DNA of 64,000 nt from Odontocerum albicorne (GCA_949825065.1 OX463852.1:15960189-16024188), one strand, 5' to 3'. Numbered from the stretch's first letter, positions 9,560 to 19,835 are shown. The notes: a model not told the origin generated them from the sequence alone. Translations and numbers: made by a program.

Positions 9560-10275
9560 CATTAGCCGATTTTGGACTATATAGACGTTTGTTATTGGGA
9601 TATTACAGAGAAACAGCTGGACAAATTACAGCGTCTTCAAAACGTTTATTTAAGATTTATTTTTAACCTGAGAAAGTACGATCGTATCACTTCATAACAG
9701 AAGGCGCTGAATTAGTTGAACGGGAGAAATAGACGCCAAGTTCACAAACTATCTCTATTGTATAATATCCTTAACTGTCCCGCCGTCCCTTCTTATCTCG
9801 CCGAGAATTTTCAGCGTCTTTCCGATCATGGACTAGCGCTATGCACAGACAAATATTGTTCATTGGCCTTCCCAGTTCCCCGCTCTTCTTTTCACGTCAT
9901 CCTTTACTGTCCATGCAGTGAAACTCTGGAACCAGTTACAAACCAATGTTAAACTCACTCCGTCCTTTGCATGCTTTAAGAAGCGACTGAAAAAAACACT
10001 TAATTTCTAATCAGTAATATAAAGAGTTTCAGCCTTATTTTTCTTTCCTCTCCATCACCATTCTTTCTTTTTCCTTTGATTGATGATATCTCACTTTTAC
10101 TTTAATATATTTATGCCCATAAATTCAATAAATATAGGTAATCTTCTGAATTTTTTTTGCGACCATGTAATTTGTTTTATTTACTTTTGTTTGGTCAGTT
10201 GGAAGAGATTGCCACCTAGCAATGAATCCGCCAGATTGTATTTATAATGAAAAGTTAAATAAATAAATAAATACA
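9560..10275 (+). mobile_element. LINE-A 3' portion with SINE-1-like tail
   Basis: The C-terminal end of a LINE ORF (to about 10008) is followed by about 185 bp of untranslated sequence, then GTTGGAAGAGATTGCCACCTAGCAAT and CCGCCAGATTGTA, ending in an AAAT repeat. That terminal block is the same as the tail of SINE-1 copies (for example 35785-35870). The 3' position and simple-repeat end fit a LINE terminus. It is also possible that the tail is a separate SINE fragment that inserted just downstream. Confidence 0.65.
9595..10008 (+). pseudogene. LINE ORF2 C-terminal domain (jockey/CR1-like), broken
   Basis: Frames show EKQLDKLQRLQNVYLRFIF and LRKYDRIT, then RRQVHKLSLLYNILN, PSYLAENFQ, and after a frameshift SSFTVHAVKLWNQLQ, SFACFKKRLKKTLNF and a stop at about 10008. 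This is the conserved tail after the reverse transcriptase in jockey/CR1-type LINEs: a line of basic residues, YLxxxFQxL, then FTVxAxxLWNxLP and a final FKxxL block. At least one stop and two frameshifts break it. Upstream reverse transcriptase and endonuclease are absent, as in a 5'-truncated insertion. Confidence 0.75.
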
Positions 10276-10630
10276 TTAAGGTAAGTAAGTCTCTTCGATT
10301 TCTTCCTTTTAAACCACGAGGGACGAGGTTGAAGCGATAATAGATCTCTATACATATATATTGCGACCTACTGTAACGTCCCTTTCATCATCCCGATTCC
10401 TTTCTTAGCTCTTCCACGAAGTGTCTAGCTGTGCACTTCACGTCTTCCTAAGTTTCTTTTAGTCTCTGCTCTCTTAAAGATGCTGTAAGTAGTTTGTTTT
10501 GCTCTCAATCTTCTTTTTCAATTTAGTACAAATAATATATAAGGCATCTCTGTAATAATTAACCATTTCATGGTACGGTTATTCTTTTTTTAATAAAATA
10601 TATAAACATTGAATATGAAATGTGTAGCTT

Positions 10631-11400
10631 CTACGGAATGATTTGAAAACATCTGAACAGGAAAAATGTAAGAGGAAATTTGCGAGCATCAGTCAAATTC
10701 GCATGACGCCATGTCACGCTCGCCCTAGTGTCACTAATTGTACCATACTTTTCAGAATTGTATTTGATGAATATTGTATTTGATGAATATTTTATTGTAC
10801 AGGGTGGGCCCAAATTTACTTTTGAAAAATTCGTAATATGGTTTCTTGTGATCAATTTCAATTACTGCAAAAAATGTAACAAATAAAGTCTTCGAGATGA
10901 CCGTCATCGCGTCGATAGCATTTGTCTAACCTACATGTTTCTCGAGATATTACTTCGATTTCTTGACGAATATTTTGTTTCAATTGCAGCATAGCCATTT
11001 GTATACTTGATTTTTTAGGTATCCCTAGAAAAAAATCGAGTGGGGACTAATTATGACTGAACTTCGTGGTTACCACACAAAGTCATCCTTTCGCAAAATC
11101 AATTTTCCAGGGAAGTCTTTTGAACCACCTCCAAACTGTTATTGGACGAATGACAAGTGACCCCACCCTCTTGAAACCATCTCCTCGAAGGACTGGATAT
11201 TCCCGATGCAGACATGGCTGCCCAAACTGTTACTCATGCAAAATGGAGTGGTCTCTGGTGTTTCAGATTTGGGTTTTCATCGCTCATATAGAACCAATCT
11301 TACTTATTGACGAAGCTATTCATATGGAAATGTGCTTCATCTGAAAATAATATCTTGTTAAAGCCGGTATACTGTTCAAACATTTCTACCGCAAAATACA
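10631..11400 (-). pseudogene. Second Tc/mariner-type transposase relic
   Basis: A terminal CAGGGTGGGCCCAAATTT starts at 10800 directly after a TA, and resembles the ends of the element at 3351. To the right, the minus strand shows ILFSDEAHFHMNSFVNK near 11290-11345 (first catalytic Asp), then DENPNLKHQRPLHF, a VTVWAAMS block, a damaged second-Asp region near VTCHSSNNSLEVV, VPTRFFS, and a C-terminal part with ITNFSKVNLGPPCT running into the TIR. Many stops occur. The 5' half and the other TIR are not found. It is dead; the frame from 10861 to 10631 runs past the TIR and is not a real gene. Confidence 0.65.
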
Positions 11401-11775
11401 ACCTTGTAACAAAGACTACTTAATTTAAATCCTGAACAAGTTGAATTTATAGTTTAAATTCAAGTGATAAAATTCGTTAAAACGTCGTTCGTCTTCTTCT
11501 TCTTCTAGATCTTGCGATCTGTTCAAACAGGATATCAGTTTTGGTCCTGGGACGATGACGTCGTTCGTAACATCGATAATGTTGACGAACGCTTGCGGGT
11601 TGATCGCTTTGAATTGACGCGCACAGACTCCTTGACTTGCTCTAAACTTTGCTCTGTTCGAGAAACTTGCGAGATTTTAGCGTGAAACTATGTTAGTCTC
11701 TTTAAACATTTTAACTCACTGTTTAGTTAAATTGGTGCTCGGACACCTCGGAGGCCTTAAGCGATAATTTAGCTA

Positions 11776-11872
11776 CAAATCATTTTAAAAAGAGTACCAA
11801 CGAAAATAGGGCGCGCAGCCCCCAAATTAGGATACAGGCATCTTACTGACTAGGCCACGGAATACAAAATAT
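11776..11872 (-). mobile_element. SINE head, degraded
   Basis: Minus strand reads CCGTGGCCTAGTCAGTAAGA, an A box matching the SINE-1/2 heads, then a poorly kept B-box region and GTTGGTACTC followed by TTTTTAAAA, as in other copies. The body beyond is not identified. Confidence 0.5.
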
Positions 11873-12429
11873 GGAAAAGAATAAGTCAACTTAGTAACAA
11901 ATATACAAGTATGGTTATCTTTAATTGTTTTCCTTGACCCATATTTAATATACTTGTACCAATTGTGTTCTGAGCCAATGTTTTTACATTTTATTAAAAA
12001 AATTGCGTTTGACACGAATTTTGACCGTATACGCTTGAGTGTGCACAGAGCCTTATTTAAGCTAATTTCAAATGACATTCTGGCGAACTTCATTACGAAT
12101 GGAGGGCAATATGACCAAATAAAAACACGAGCGCCCTGTCGCGTGTCACTCGCGTGTGCTTTTATTTGATGAAATTAATAATTCACAAGGAAACTCCTGT
12201 AATTTACTATGTGTTTAAAGAACGTTTCATGCTGTACCATAAGAAAATATTTGAAAGAAGAAATGATCGATTTGGCCTTAATATTCAGTACTAGTAAATT
12301 AGAAGGATGGTTATTTTTGATCAACTCGGACAAGAGACATTAGGAAGGTTAGCCAAGGGGTGTATTTTAATTGAATATGTATCAATGAAAATGGTAGCAA
12401 TTCCCTATATATTTTTTATTTAAGTAATT

Positions 12430-12690
12430 TTAAGAGTTTTTCGATCAGTTTTATAATACCTTCAACATATCCGAATTGGTTGATTCAGAAATTTTGAACG
12501 ATGGGTGGCCGGGAACAATATTGTCTTCGGTCCCATTAATCGAGTATTTCAGCTTAGAAACACTGGAATCATCAAGGAAGAGAAGACGGACTACAATGTA
12601 AAACTTGCAATTCGTGATAGTTATATTTATCTGCCTTGAACAAGTTAAACTGTGTAAGAACCTAAACCATGCCTGCCATACCCTAACCAT
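12430..12690 (-). mobile_element. SINE-2 tail half
   Basis: The plus strand shows TGGCCGGGAACAATATTGTC, TTCGGTCCCATTAATCGAG and AACTTGCAATTCGTGATAG, which are the complement of the SINE-2 tail seen at 46270-46545. The head with A and B boxes is missing. Confidence 0.6.
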
Positions 12691-12889
12691 AGTTAGGCGA
12701 TGTTTAAGTTAAAAATTGATTCCTTTACCCTCAGTAAAGTGTCAATCAGCCTATAAAAGACGTGTTGTTTAGTTATATTCAGAAATGTGAATTATTTAAT
12801 ATCGCCCAATTATCATGTTTCTTTCAAAAGAATATGTTTAGCATTTGCTCCGCAGAGAGCATCTAAAAATCTTAAGAAAGAAACTTGAT

Positions 12890-13010
12890 CACCCCGTGAT
12901 ATTACACTTTTAACATTTCAAAATTTAACAAAACAACACGTCTTCCTTCAATCGGCTCTAGTTGACTTAGAATACGCACTACGCGTAACTTGTTCAGGCC
13001 TGAAAATTTT
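12890..13010. repeat. Dispersed repeat, partner at 62520-62690
   Basis: Both copies contain GAAAGAAACTT, TTTTTAACATTTCA-like sequence, ACGTCTT, ATCGGCTCTAGTTGA and ACTTGTNCAGGCC in the same order, with an indel before the last block. Nature unknown; no coding frame is evident. Confidence 0.65.
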
Positions 13011-13839
13011 AAAGCTTAGTGTTATCAAATGGAATGCATCCCGAATCGCAATGATGAGTAAGAAGACCAAAATTAAGATTGAAGAAAAAAGTCACTTGAA
13101 ACAATATAACTTAAAATGGGGAACTGACAACGCGCTATTTAGAAATGAATTTGGTACAGTTCAGTCCTAATTAGTCCCCACGAATTCCAGATTCACGATT
13201 TCTCATATATTTTTCATCCAAAATTCCTTATTTCATTCCTTGTTTCTTCTTATATTTCACCCACTCGGAAAAAAAACACTTGAGTATAATATGTAATGCA
13301 TTGTTTATTATGTTTATTGATGTTTTTATTATTGATATTTTAATCATTGATATTTTTATTGCTGCCATTAGATGGGGTACTTATCCTTATTTTCTTTTGT
13401 TTAGAAAAATATATTTCACAACCTTTTCTCGGTGCATGTCTCTATCCCCATTTCTCAGTATAATTTTATAGCTTCCCAGATTTCTTAATCCCGTTCACTT
13501 TCGATATTAAAATCTCCAATTTCGTAGTCATCTAATTATTTATTCTTTGACTGTTAATAGAAGGTGTAGGGTTTCTCGTTCCTCTCTAATATCAAATTCT
13601 GCGATTGAAAGGGAATAAATTTTAAAAAAAGGTGTTTAGAGAAGTCGGGACGAAGCTTATTCGAATAATATTAGCAAAATGAATTTATATCTTAAATGAA
13701 AATCGTACGTCACTGATAATTTATTGTTCTAAAAGTATTATATTTAAAGGAAAGTTATAACGTTCAATAACACTTCTTCATTAAATTGATTTGGTAATTT
13801 AACCCCTAAACAAATTGCTATTTTTATTTATTTATTTTA

Positions 13840-14260
13840 CATGACACGTATCATCATTATCAACCTGTGTCAATCCACTGCTGGATGAAGATCTCCCCAA
13901 GTCGACTCCAAACAATTCGATTTTGTACTCGTTGGTGTCATGTAATGCTGTCATGCTTCCTGATTTAACCCATCAGTATAACATACTTAGGTATTTTTCT
14001 GGGCCTCTTTATGCCTCTTGGGTACCACTGGATTATTTCGGATGTCCATAAAGAATTGGACATTCTGGTAACGTGCCCTGCCCATTGCCACTTAATTTTC
14101 TTGCACACCTTTATTACAACTTATATCTTTGTTTTGTTGCGAATCCAGGAGTTTCGTTTACGGTCTCTTTAAGTATGGTATATCCCAGCATACATCTCTC
14201 CATTCTCCTCTATGCAGTCTGGAGCTTCTGTGTGTTTTTTTTTTGTTGTAAGCGTTCATG
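13840..14260 (-). pseudogene. RTE-type LINE C-terminal fragment
   Basis: The minus strand reads KIKWQWAGHVTRM (near 14110-14072), then QWYPRGIKRPRKIPKYV, then a stop-containing segment, then NRIVWSRLGEIFIQQWIDTG and a stop near 13857. The order WxGHVxRM, RGxKRPRxxP, W..LGExFxQQW-D-G followed at once by a stop is that of RTE-like endonuclease/reverse transcriptase C-termini in insects. Two or more stops break it and the catalytic reverse transcriptase core is not seen to the right. Confidence 0.7.
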
Positions 14261-14639
14261 TCTCACAAACCGGTTTGGAAGACAGACTTCTTACCAACTA
14301 GTTCTCAGTTTTTAATACAAGCTTCTTATCAACTAGGTCACGAAAGATCCTTCTTACTTTTCCATTATTTAAAATTTCTACAGCTATCTACTTCCATTTT
14401 TTCCTCGCTCTTCATTCAGACGTTTATGTTTGTTCAGCAAGTCTTCCGCATCTCTCAATATGGCTAAACCATTTCAGTTCTCAATTCTCTCAATATGGTC
14501 AAACCATCTCAGGATTTCTTTATAAATTTTACTTGTAATATTCGTCTATAACAATTTCATTTTCCCGATCATGTCTATCTCTATCAAATAGTTTTTTGTA
14601 GAGGAAAAATAATCTTATTTTTATCGGTTTTTTTGCCAT

Positions 14640-15013
14640 ATGGCAATCTCTTACAATATAAAAAAAATATCTACGGGTCCTGAAGGGAAAACCAGACTGT
14701 AACAATATAAGGTATCAAGTGGAATTGAACTCGCAATTTACGGATCGGACGCTACAAGTCTAAGCTAGCTAAGCCACAACGGATCGGACGCTACAAGTCT
14801 AAGCTAGCTAAGCCACAACGGATCGGACGCTACAAGTCTAAGCTAGCTAAGCCACAACGGATCGGACGCTACAAGTCTAAGCTAGCTAAGCCACAACGGA
14901 TCGGACGCTACAAGTCTAAGCTAGCTAAGCCACAACGGATCGGACGCTACAAGTCTAAGCTAGCTAAGCCACAACGGATCGGACGCTACAAGTCTAAGCT
15001 AGCTAAGCCACAA
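14640..15013 (-). mobile_element. SINE-1 with seven-fold amplified A-box region
   Basis: On the minus strand the tail is at 14640-14700 (complement of CCATATGGCAATCTCTTACA and GGGAAAACCAGACTG), the B box near 14722-14733 (GAGTTCAATTCC) and the A-box region TGGCTTAGCTAGCTTAGACT is repeated seven times upstream. This is a SINE in which the 5' promoter region was expanded into a tandem array. Confidence 0.7.
14741..15013. repeat. Minisatellite, 39 bp x 7, identical units
   Basis: The unit begins CGGATCGGACGCTACAAGTC and ends GCTAAGCCACAA. Copies start at 14741, 14780, 14819, 14858, 14897, 14936 and 14975 and appear identical, which implies very recent expansion or assembly copying. On the minus strand each unit contains a tRNA A-box-like TGGCTTAGCTAGCTTAGAC. 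Confidence 0.95.
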
Positions 15014-15426
15014 CGATCGTAATAATATTTTCTTCCTAACTAGAAATTTGACACTGATTGACATCTTTGGGGAATCGTTTTTCCTTGATTCATAATTATT
15101 TCACCATTTTGAGGTGCGACATCTCAAAACTTATCTCCATAATTGATTTTTTTTTTGAAGAATTTCACACGTTATTATAATTTCAAGTTATTATAACAAA
15201 ACTTAAATCTTTTTGGAAAATATGCCGTATACCTTTCATATTTGGGTAGATGTTTGATTATATAGATAAGAATACATTTTTAGGAAAATTAAAACTAAAT
15301 ACTTTTGATAGTTCTATGTTATGCACTTTCTTATTTAATAAGTGTCAGTTGTTTCGCTTACAATAAACAGCCTTGTCAAACTTTGATAAATTAAACAATG
15401 GCGTTTCGAATGATGCAAAAAATCTA

Positions 15427-15558
15427 TTTATATTGATTGTATATCCACAGCATCTATAGTTTATATTGATTGTATATCCACAGCATCCATAGTTTATATT
15501 GATTGTATATCCACAGCATCCATAGTTTATATTGATTGTATATCCACAGCATCCATAG
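15427..15558. repeat. Tandem repeat, 33 bp x 4
   Basis: The unit is TTTATATTGATTGTATATCC plus ACAGCATCCATAG. Copies start at 15427, 15460, 15493 and 15526. Only the first differs (CATCTATAG). Confidence 0.95.
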
Positions 15559-15959
15559 TTTTAGGACAGTTCATTATAGAATTTAAGTTCTAGCTATAAA
15601 GTCGTTTTTTTTTTTAAAAATTGATTTATAACTTATGGATAAATTTCTCCTTTTCATACTCTAATAAATGTGGAATGTACTGAAGTCTATATTTTCTCAT
15701 AGTACACGAAATCTTGGCGTTAATTAAGTGTCAAAAGATAGAAATCCAATCACTGTGTTGTTTTATTACATGTTTTACTATTAATAGATGGCGCTGTGGT
15801 AGCCACCTTTCTACCATTCCGAATTCTATGATTAAAAGGTAATTCGATACGAAAAAATAATGGATGAGTCGACGAAAGAAAGGAGGACAAAAAAGACGGT
15901 GAAAAAAAACATACTCCATACCGAAAATGCTTTTAGAGTATCTAAATAATAAAAGCTTT

Positions 15960-16225
15960 ATTTAGTTGAGATTTCCTCCGGCAGGGTCTCTATCTGTCTT
16001 AATTATCACCAGACATTTGGCGGGAAACTTTCCCTCTGCAATAAAATGGCGACATTTATTTAGTTTTTTTTCCATCCCTCCTTCTCAACCTTCGCTCGCC
16101 TTTTCCACGCGGCCAGTTTTTATTATGGGCAAGGCGGGAAATTTGATTTCGGAATTGCCACAATGGTGGACCGTTAGTTCTGTTCAATTTGTGACTTTAA
16201 CCGTCCGGAAGATATTATAATTAGA
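15960..16225. other. GC-richer island with E2F-like sites, non-repetitive
   Basis: This stretch is less AT-rich than its surroundings and has no match to the repeat families here. It carries TTTGGCGGGAAA at 16016-16027, the exact complement of the site at 2674, and GGCGGGAAAT at 16133-16142. A plus-strand frame of 84 codons is open but has no recognisable domain. It could be a regulatory or conserved non-coding element, or an undetected exon. Confidence 0.3.
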
Positions 16226-16454
16226 TGGCTATTATTTAATTTTTTGAAAAGATGGAAGAAGAGAGAGAGAGCTAAAGGAGAACTGGAAATTATTACCGAG
16301 CTAGGCAACGTGAAAAATTAAAAGGGTAAAAACTTATTTTATGCAATGCTTGAGTAGAGAACAATTTAATTCGTGTGTTCCAAGTTTTATTCTGAAATTT
16401 ACTCACATAATGGAGATCTTTTTGTTTATGGGTTATTATTAATTTCATTGGGTG

Positions 16455-16580
16455 TTTTTCTTTTCTTTAGTTTTATAGAGATATGTGACCACACGGTAAC
16501 GCGCTGGACTAAGGAAAGTTGCCGATTTAATCCTCGCACTGTGCTATTCCTCTCGCATGGCGGGGCATAAGTATACCTTT
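16455..16580 (+). mobile_element. SINE-3 head
   Basis: TGTGACCACACGGTAACGCG is an A-box-like stretch and GCCGATTTAATCCTCGCACT sits where the B box is in the 360-481 copy; GCACTGTGCTATTCCTCTCG follows, matching that copy. B box is damaged. Confidence 0.5.
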
Positions 16581-16623
16581 GCCTCCAGATACATACCATC
16601 CTTTGCCTCCAGATACATACCAT
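16576..16623. repeat. Direct repeat, 24 bp x 2
   Basis: CCTTTGCCTCCAGATACATA plus CCAT occurs twice in tandem, identical. Confidence 0.9.
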
Positions 16624-16639
16624 TACACCATTTCCTTGT

Positions 16640-16715
16640 TAGTAGTAGGCAGAGAGTACAGAGCACCAGATTTTTCTATCGCGATACAAATGTTTCGCCT
16701 CTTCTACATCCATAT
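16640..16715 (-). repeat. LINE-C 3'-end fragment
   Basis: GTAGGCAGAGAGTACAGAGCACCAGATTTT followed by TATTTCGCC-like sequence and CTTCTACATCCAT resembles the minus-strand 3' region at 8725-8810 and 5430-5480. Confidence 0.45.
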
Positions 16716-16901
16716 ATTTAAAAAAAATTTTTTTTTATTATTCATAAGTATTTTAATGCATCATGTTTTGACAGATGTATGTATCCCAAATTGTTAGTAA
16801 TTTTTGAAAAAAGTCGATATGTTATGTTTCGTTAATTTGTTAAAATATGCGGTTGATTTCGATCGTTAAAACACAAAATTTAAAATTTAAAATTTGAATT
16901 T

Positions 16902-16938
16902 ATTTAAAATTGTGTGTTTTAAACACACAATTTTAAAT
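16902..16938. repeat. Perfect hairpin (15-bp arms, 7-nt loop)
   Basis: ATTTAAAATTGTGTG and CACACAATTTTAAAT flank TTTTAAA. It sits about 40 bp upstream of the hAT-like element. Confidence 0.85.
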
Positions 16939-16980
16939 ATAGTGCACATTAATACAATAAGATGATACAATAGTGTAAAC

Positions 16981-17335
16981 CAGCGTTTCTCAATATTTTT
17001 TTAATTGTGGAACCTTTTTCAACTAGATAAAAAATTGGAACTATGATAATGTTTACTCATTATAAATAAAACCACAACTCAAAAGAATAATCATTGAAAA
17101 AACAAAAAACATAGATGTATAATTAAAGATAAAATATTATTAATTCAAATATAGTGAATATGCACTGTAATACCCCGTTCGGAACACACGGGATTTCTGT
17201 TTTTTTTTCAGTTACGGACACGTTGGTAAATTTTTCATACATATTTTAATATATTAATTAGAGTTCAAAAACTAGTTTTATTGCAAAACCACAAGTTTTA
17301 TCGGGATTCTGTTGAACACAAGTTGGAAATCGCTG
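16981..17335. mobile_element. hAT-like MITE, 355 bp
   Basis: The left end CAGCGTTTCTCAATATT and the complement of the right end CAGCGATTTCCAACTT are typical hAT-type termini (CAGnGnTTCTCAA). The 8 bp before it (GTGTAAAC) and after it (GTATAAAT) agree at six of eight positions, as expected for a decayed 8-bp target duplication. There is no transposase ORF inside, so it is non-autonomous. Confidence 0.7.
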
Positions 17336-17349
17336 GTATAAATTTTAAA

Positions 17350-17500
17350 TTTTAACATGACTCATACAAATTCATACGCAGAGTAAGTACACACATACTA
17401 CCACAGCAGTAGCTAAAGTACACATCATACCAAGGTTCAGAATGCCCAGGGCTGTATCCCACGCATTGAAAGATTCTCAAAAAGTTACATAAAACGGAAA
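17350..17500. repeat. Dispersed repeat, partner at 23835-23990
   Basis: Both copies contain a CAGGGCYGTATNCNACGCATNG block, ATTCTYAAAAAGTNACAT, and an AACATNACTC-like start about 100 bp before. The element type is unknown. Confidence 0.55.
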
Positions 17501-17951
17501 AAAATCTCGCGCAATTCACCCCCTCAATACACATAAAGAAACCTTCACAAAATTATATCAATTAAAACCTTAATTCATATTATTAAGAATAAAGTCAATC
17601 AATAATTTATATGCACATCAATCAGATTAAGCTTTATACGCACATCAATAAATAATTATACACATTACATTTTAAAATCTGGAAATTTAATATTAAAACC
17701 AAAACAAGAAAAAAAATATTATTTAAAGTAAATCTATACATCCATTTTCAAATCATGTATCCGTTATAATTAAAGAACAAAAACAATAAATGAATATAAA
17801 TATATATAATCTAACATGCATGACATTTTAATTTTCTCTACACATAAATATTACGACAAAGAACAAGTTGCACAAGATACTTAACGTCTCACCGACTAAA
17901 CGCGATCTCGAGAAAAATACCGCCTCAAAATTGACATGAGTCATAATTTTT

Positions 17952-17971
17952 ATTATGACACGTGTCATAAT
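17952..17971. promoter_or_regulatory. 20-bp perfect palindrome with E-box
   Basis: ATTATGACACGTGTCATAAT is fully self-complementary and centred on CACGTG, a class of site bound by bHLH dimers. The upstream GAGTCATAATTTTTATTATGA extends partial symmetry. No gene start is visible nearby, so regulatory function is only a possibility. Confidence 0.35.
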
Positions 17972-18026
17972 TGTTACTGTGTTAAAGACAGTTAACTTTA
18001 GTTTATTTTGTCAATTATTGAATATA

Positions 18027-18350
18027 CTAAAATAAAAAAAAGATGTTAATAATGTGCTGGAATGTTGCGGCATTATCGCGGCACATTGGCTGAAGAGTCG
18101 ATGTTTCCGCACGCGATCCTTGTCTACACAGCGCCGTCGCCAGTACAAATGTCCTGCCCAAATTGAAATATAATCGGCACGCACATTCCATATTAAGCCA
18201 TGATCTACAATACATTCCTACCATCGAATATGGGTAATCAAAAAGTTGTCGGATTCTATTGATTTCCCTGTTACGTAGAATTTGGAATTGATATATCCGT
18301 AGTGTTTGTCCCTTATTGAGTCCTTTCCGGTAGTAAGTATTTACTTCCAT
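18027..18350 (-). CDS. Unrecognised 107-codon ORF
   Basis: ATG at 18350, stop at 18027. It is one of the longest open frames outside transposons and is moderately GC-rich in its second half (LCRQGSRAETSTLQPMCRDN). There are scattered Cys residues but no regular zinc-finger spacing, no signal peptide and no membrane segment. No family is recognised. It may be a chance frame or the edge of an unrecognised retroelement. Confidence 0.15.
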   Translation of the reverse strand: MEVNTYYRKGLNKGQTLRIYQFQILRNREINRIRQLFDYPYSMVGMYCRSWLNMECACRLYFNLGRTFVLATALCRQGSRAETSTLQPMCRDNAATFQHIINIFFLF

Positions 18351-18589
18351 TCATAATTTGGACAAATCAATTGATATTTTATGGAGTTGAATATTTCGCT
18401 TCTTTGTATACAAGAATAAGGTAAAATAACCATTTTATAGAATATGTAGTTAAAATAAACACGCTTTATATTAAAAGTAGCAAAAATCAAAATACATGAC
18501 CGTGTGTTGGTGCCCACCTTAACGTAAATAATTGAAGCATGGACTAAGTTATAGAATGAGAAAAGTAAAATTAATACTGTGGAGATGCG

Positions 18590-18835
18590 TGCACTAAGAA
18601 AAATTTGAAAAAAAGAAGACGGATAGACGACATCATAAATTAATCCGTAGATAAAATAGATGTTTTAAGTAATATGAAGAAAGGAGTGTTGATATAGTTT
18701 AAACACGTGGAAAGAATTAATGACGAAGGATGAATAAGTGAGTATGCAAGTCAGTTGTGTAAAATGTTTGCAGATATGGGTAGACCGAGGAAAATGTCAC
18801 TAGATCAGGGTTATACAATTTCAGTGTCCATGTTC
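18590..18835 (+). pseudogene. LINE-C C-terminal fragment
   Basis: Plus-strand frames read VLSNMKKGVLI, FKHVERINDEG, ISEYASQLCKMFADMGRPRK and then MSLDQGY. These match the LRWFGHVERM ... GRPRKxWLDQ tail of the LINE-C family. A stop replaces Trp in the first block. Confidence 0.65.
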
Positions 18836-19209
18836 CATTCCATTCATTTTATTCTCTCGTATGTTTTCTTTCTCACGTTCAGATGTACATGTATATTATC
18901 CATGATACAGTTCAAAAGAATCCAGATGGATGTCCTCTAGTCCGTCTGAGAAATAATAGATTGGACACTAATTTATGATAGTAATAATAACAAGATATCT
19001 TTCTTATGCCAACAGTCAAGGCTTGGAATAACTAATGAGTTTAAGCTTTCAACGAAATCGACAAAACGTGTAGTAAATATAAGGTTCGTTGTTTAGATAA
19101 GATATCTGAGAATGGAAACGTTAATAACTGCTAGAAACACGACCTTAAAATGAAATGCTTTATGTAAACGTACACTTTTATACATATATCGTATCTTAAG
19201 AGTTCGACA

Positions 19210-19422
19210 TCAGCCTGGATCTTTTATTCGTACCAGATCCTTATAATTCAAAAGCGAGGAAAAATAATGTGTTGCGAATTTTTCGTCAGAATATAAAACG
19301 CGGCGAACCTCAATTTTTTCCGGCAAATATTGACGCACGTCAGATGGGATTGGAGCGAACTTCAAAACGAAATCATTCAAATATTGACAGATGATGGTTG
19401 GAAAGTTAACACGTGTATTCAT
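19210..19422 (-). CDS. Candidate short ORF, unknown (70 aa)
   Basis: ATG at 19422, stop at 19210. The product has a balanced composition (VRQYLPEKIEVRRVLYSDEK, then a YFSSLL segment) and better codon content than chance AT-rich frames. TATATAAA lies directly before the ATG (19425-19432), too close to serve this ATG as a TATA box. It abuts the degenerate satellite at 19481. Not recognised; may be a relic. Confidence 0.25.
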   Translation of the reverse strand: MNTRVNFPTIICQYLNDFVLKFAPIPSDVRQYLPEKIEVRRVLYSDEKFATHYFSSLLNYKDLVRIKDPG

Positions 19423-19480
19423 TTTATATAGGCGCGTTTTGTAATATCAAACAACATTCACATAGTAAATATTGCGTCTA

Positions 19481-19835
19481 TACGAGTCGACGATTTAGAA
19501 TCTTAGTCGAGAATCACTTCTCAAGATCATTTGATAATTTGAATACAAGTTGTACTATCAATAATGTATCAAATATTTTGCCATCCTATAAGAGTCAACA
19601 ATTTAGAAGCTTTGTCCTGGATCACTTCTAAATATCGAATTATAATTTGAATTCAAGCTGTACTATCAACACTGCATCAAATATATTGTCAGTACGAGTA
19701 TATAAGAGTTTACAATTTAGAATCGTTCTTTAAAATTACTTCTCAAGATCGAATGGCAATGAATACAAGTTGTATTATCAACACTGCATCACTTCTTAAT
19801 ATCGTATGATAATTTGAATACACGTTTTACTATCC
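19481..19835. repeat. Degenerate tandem repeat, about 110 bp x 3 plus part
   Basis: Units start near 19481, 19588 and 19702 with ACGAGTCGACGATTTAGAAT, TAAGAGTCAACAATTTAGAA and TAAGAGTTTACAATTTAGAA. Each continues with TCACTTCTNAANATCGAAT, TTTGAATNCAAG and TGTACTATCAACACTGCATC. A partial unit follows. Confidence 0.8.

Noticed and set aside
10631..10861. 76-codon minus-strand gene
   Set aside because: Its first part is the decayed transposase C-terminus and it then reads through the TIR into flanking DNA.
14741..15013. CRISPR array
   Set aside because: Seven identical 39-bp units are contiguous with no spacers, in eukaryotic-type DNA.
19425..19432. TATA box for the 19210-19422 ORF
   Set aside because: TATATAAA abuts the ATG; transcription would start downstream of it.
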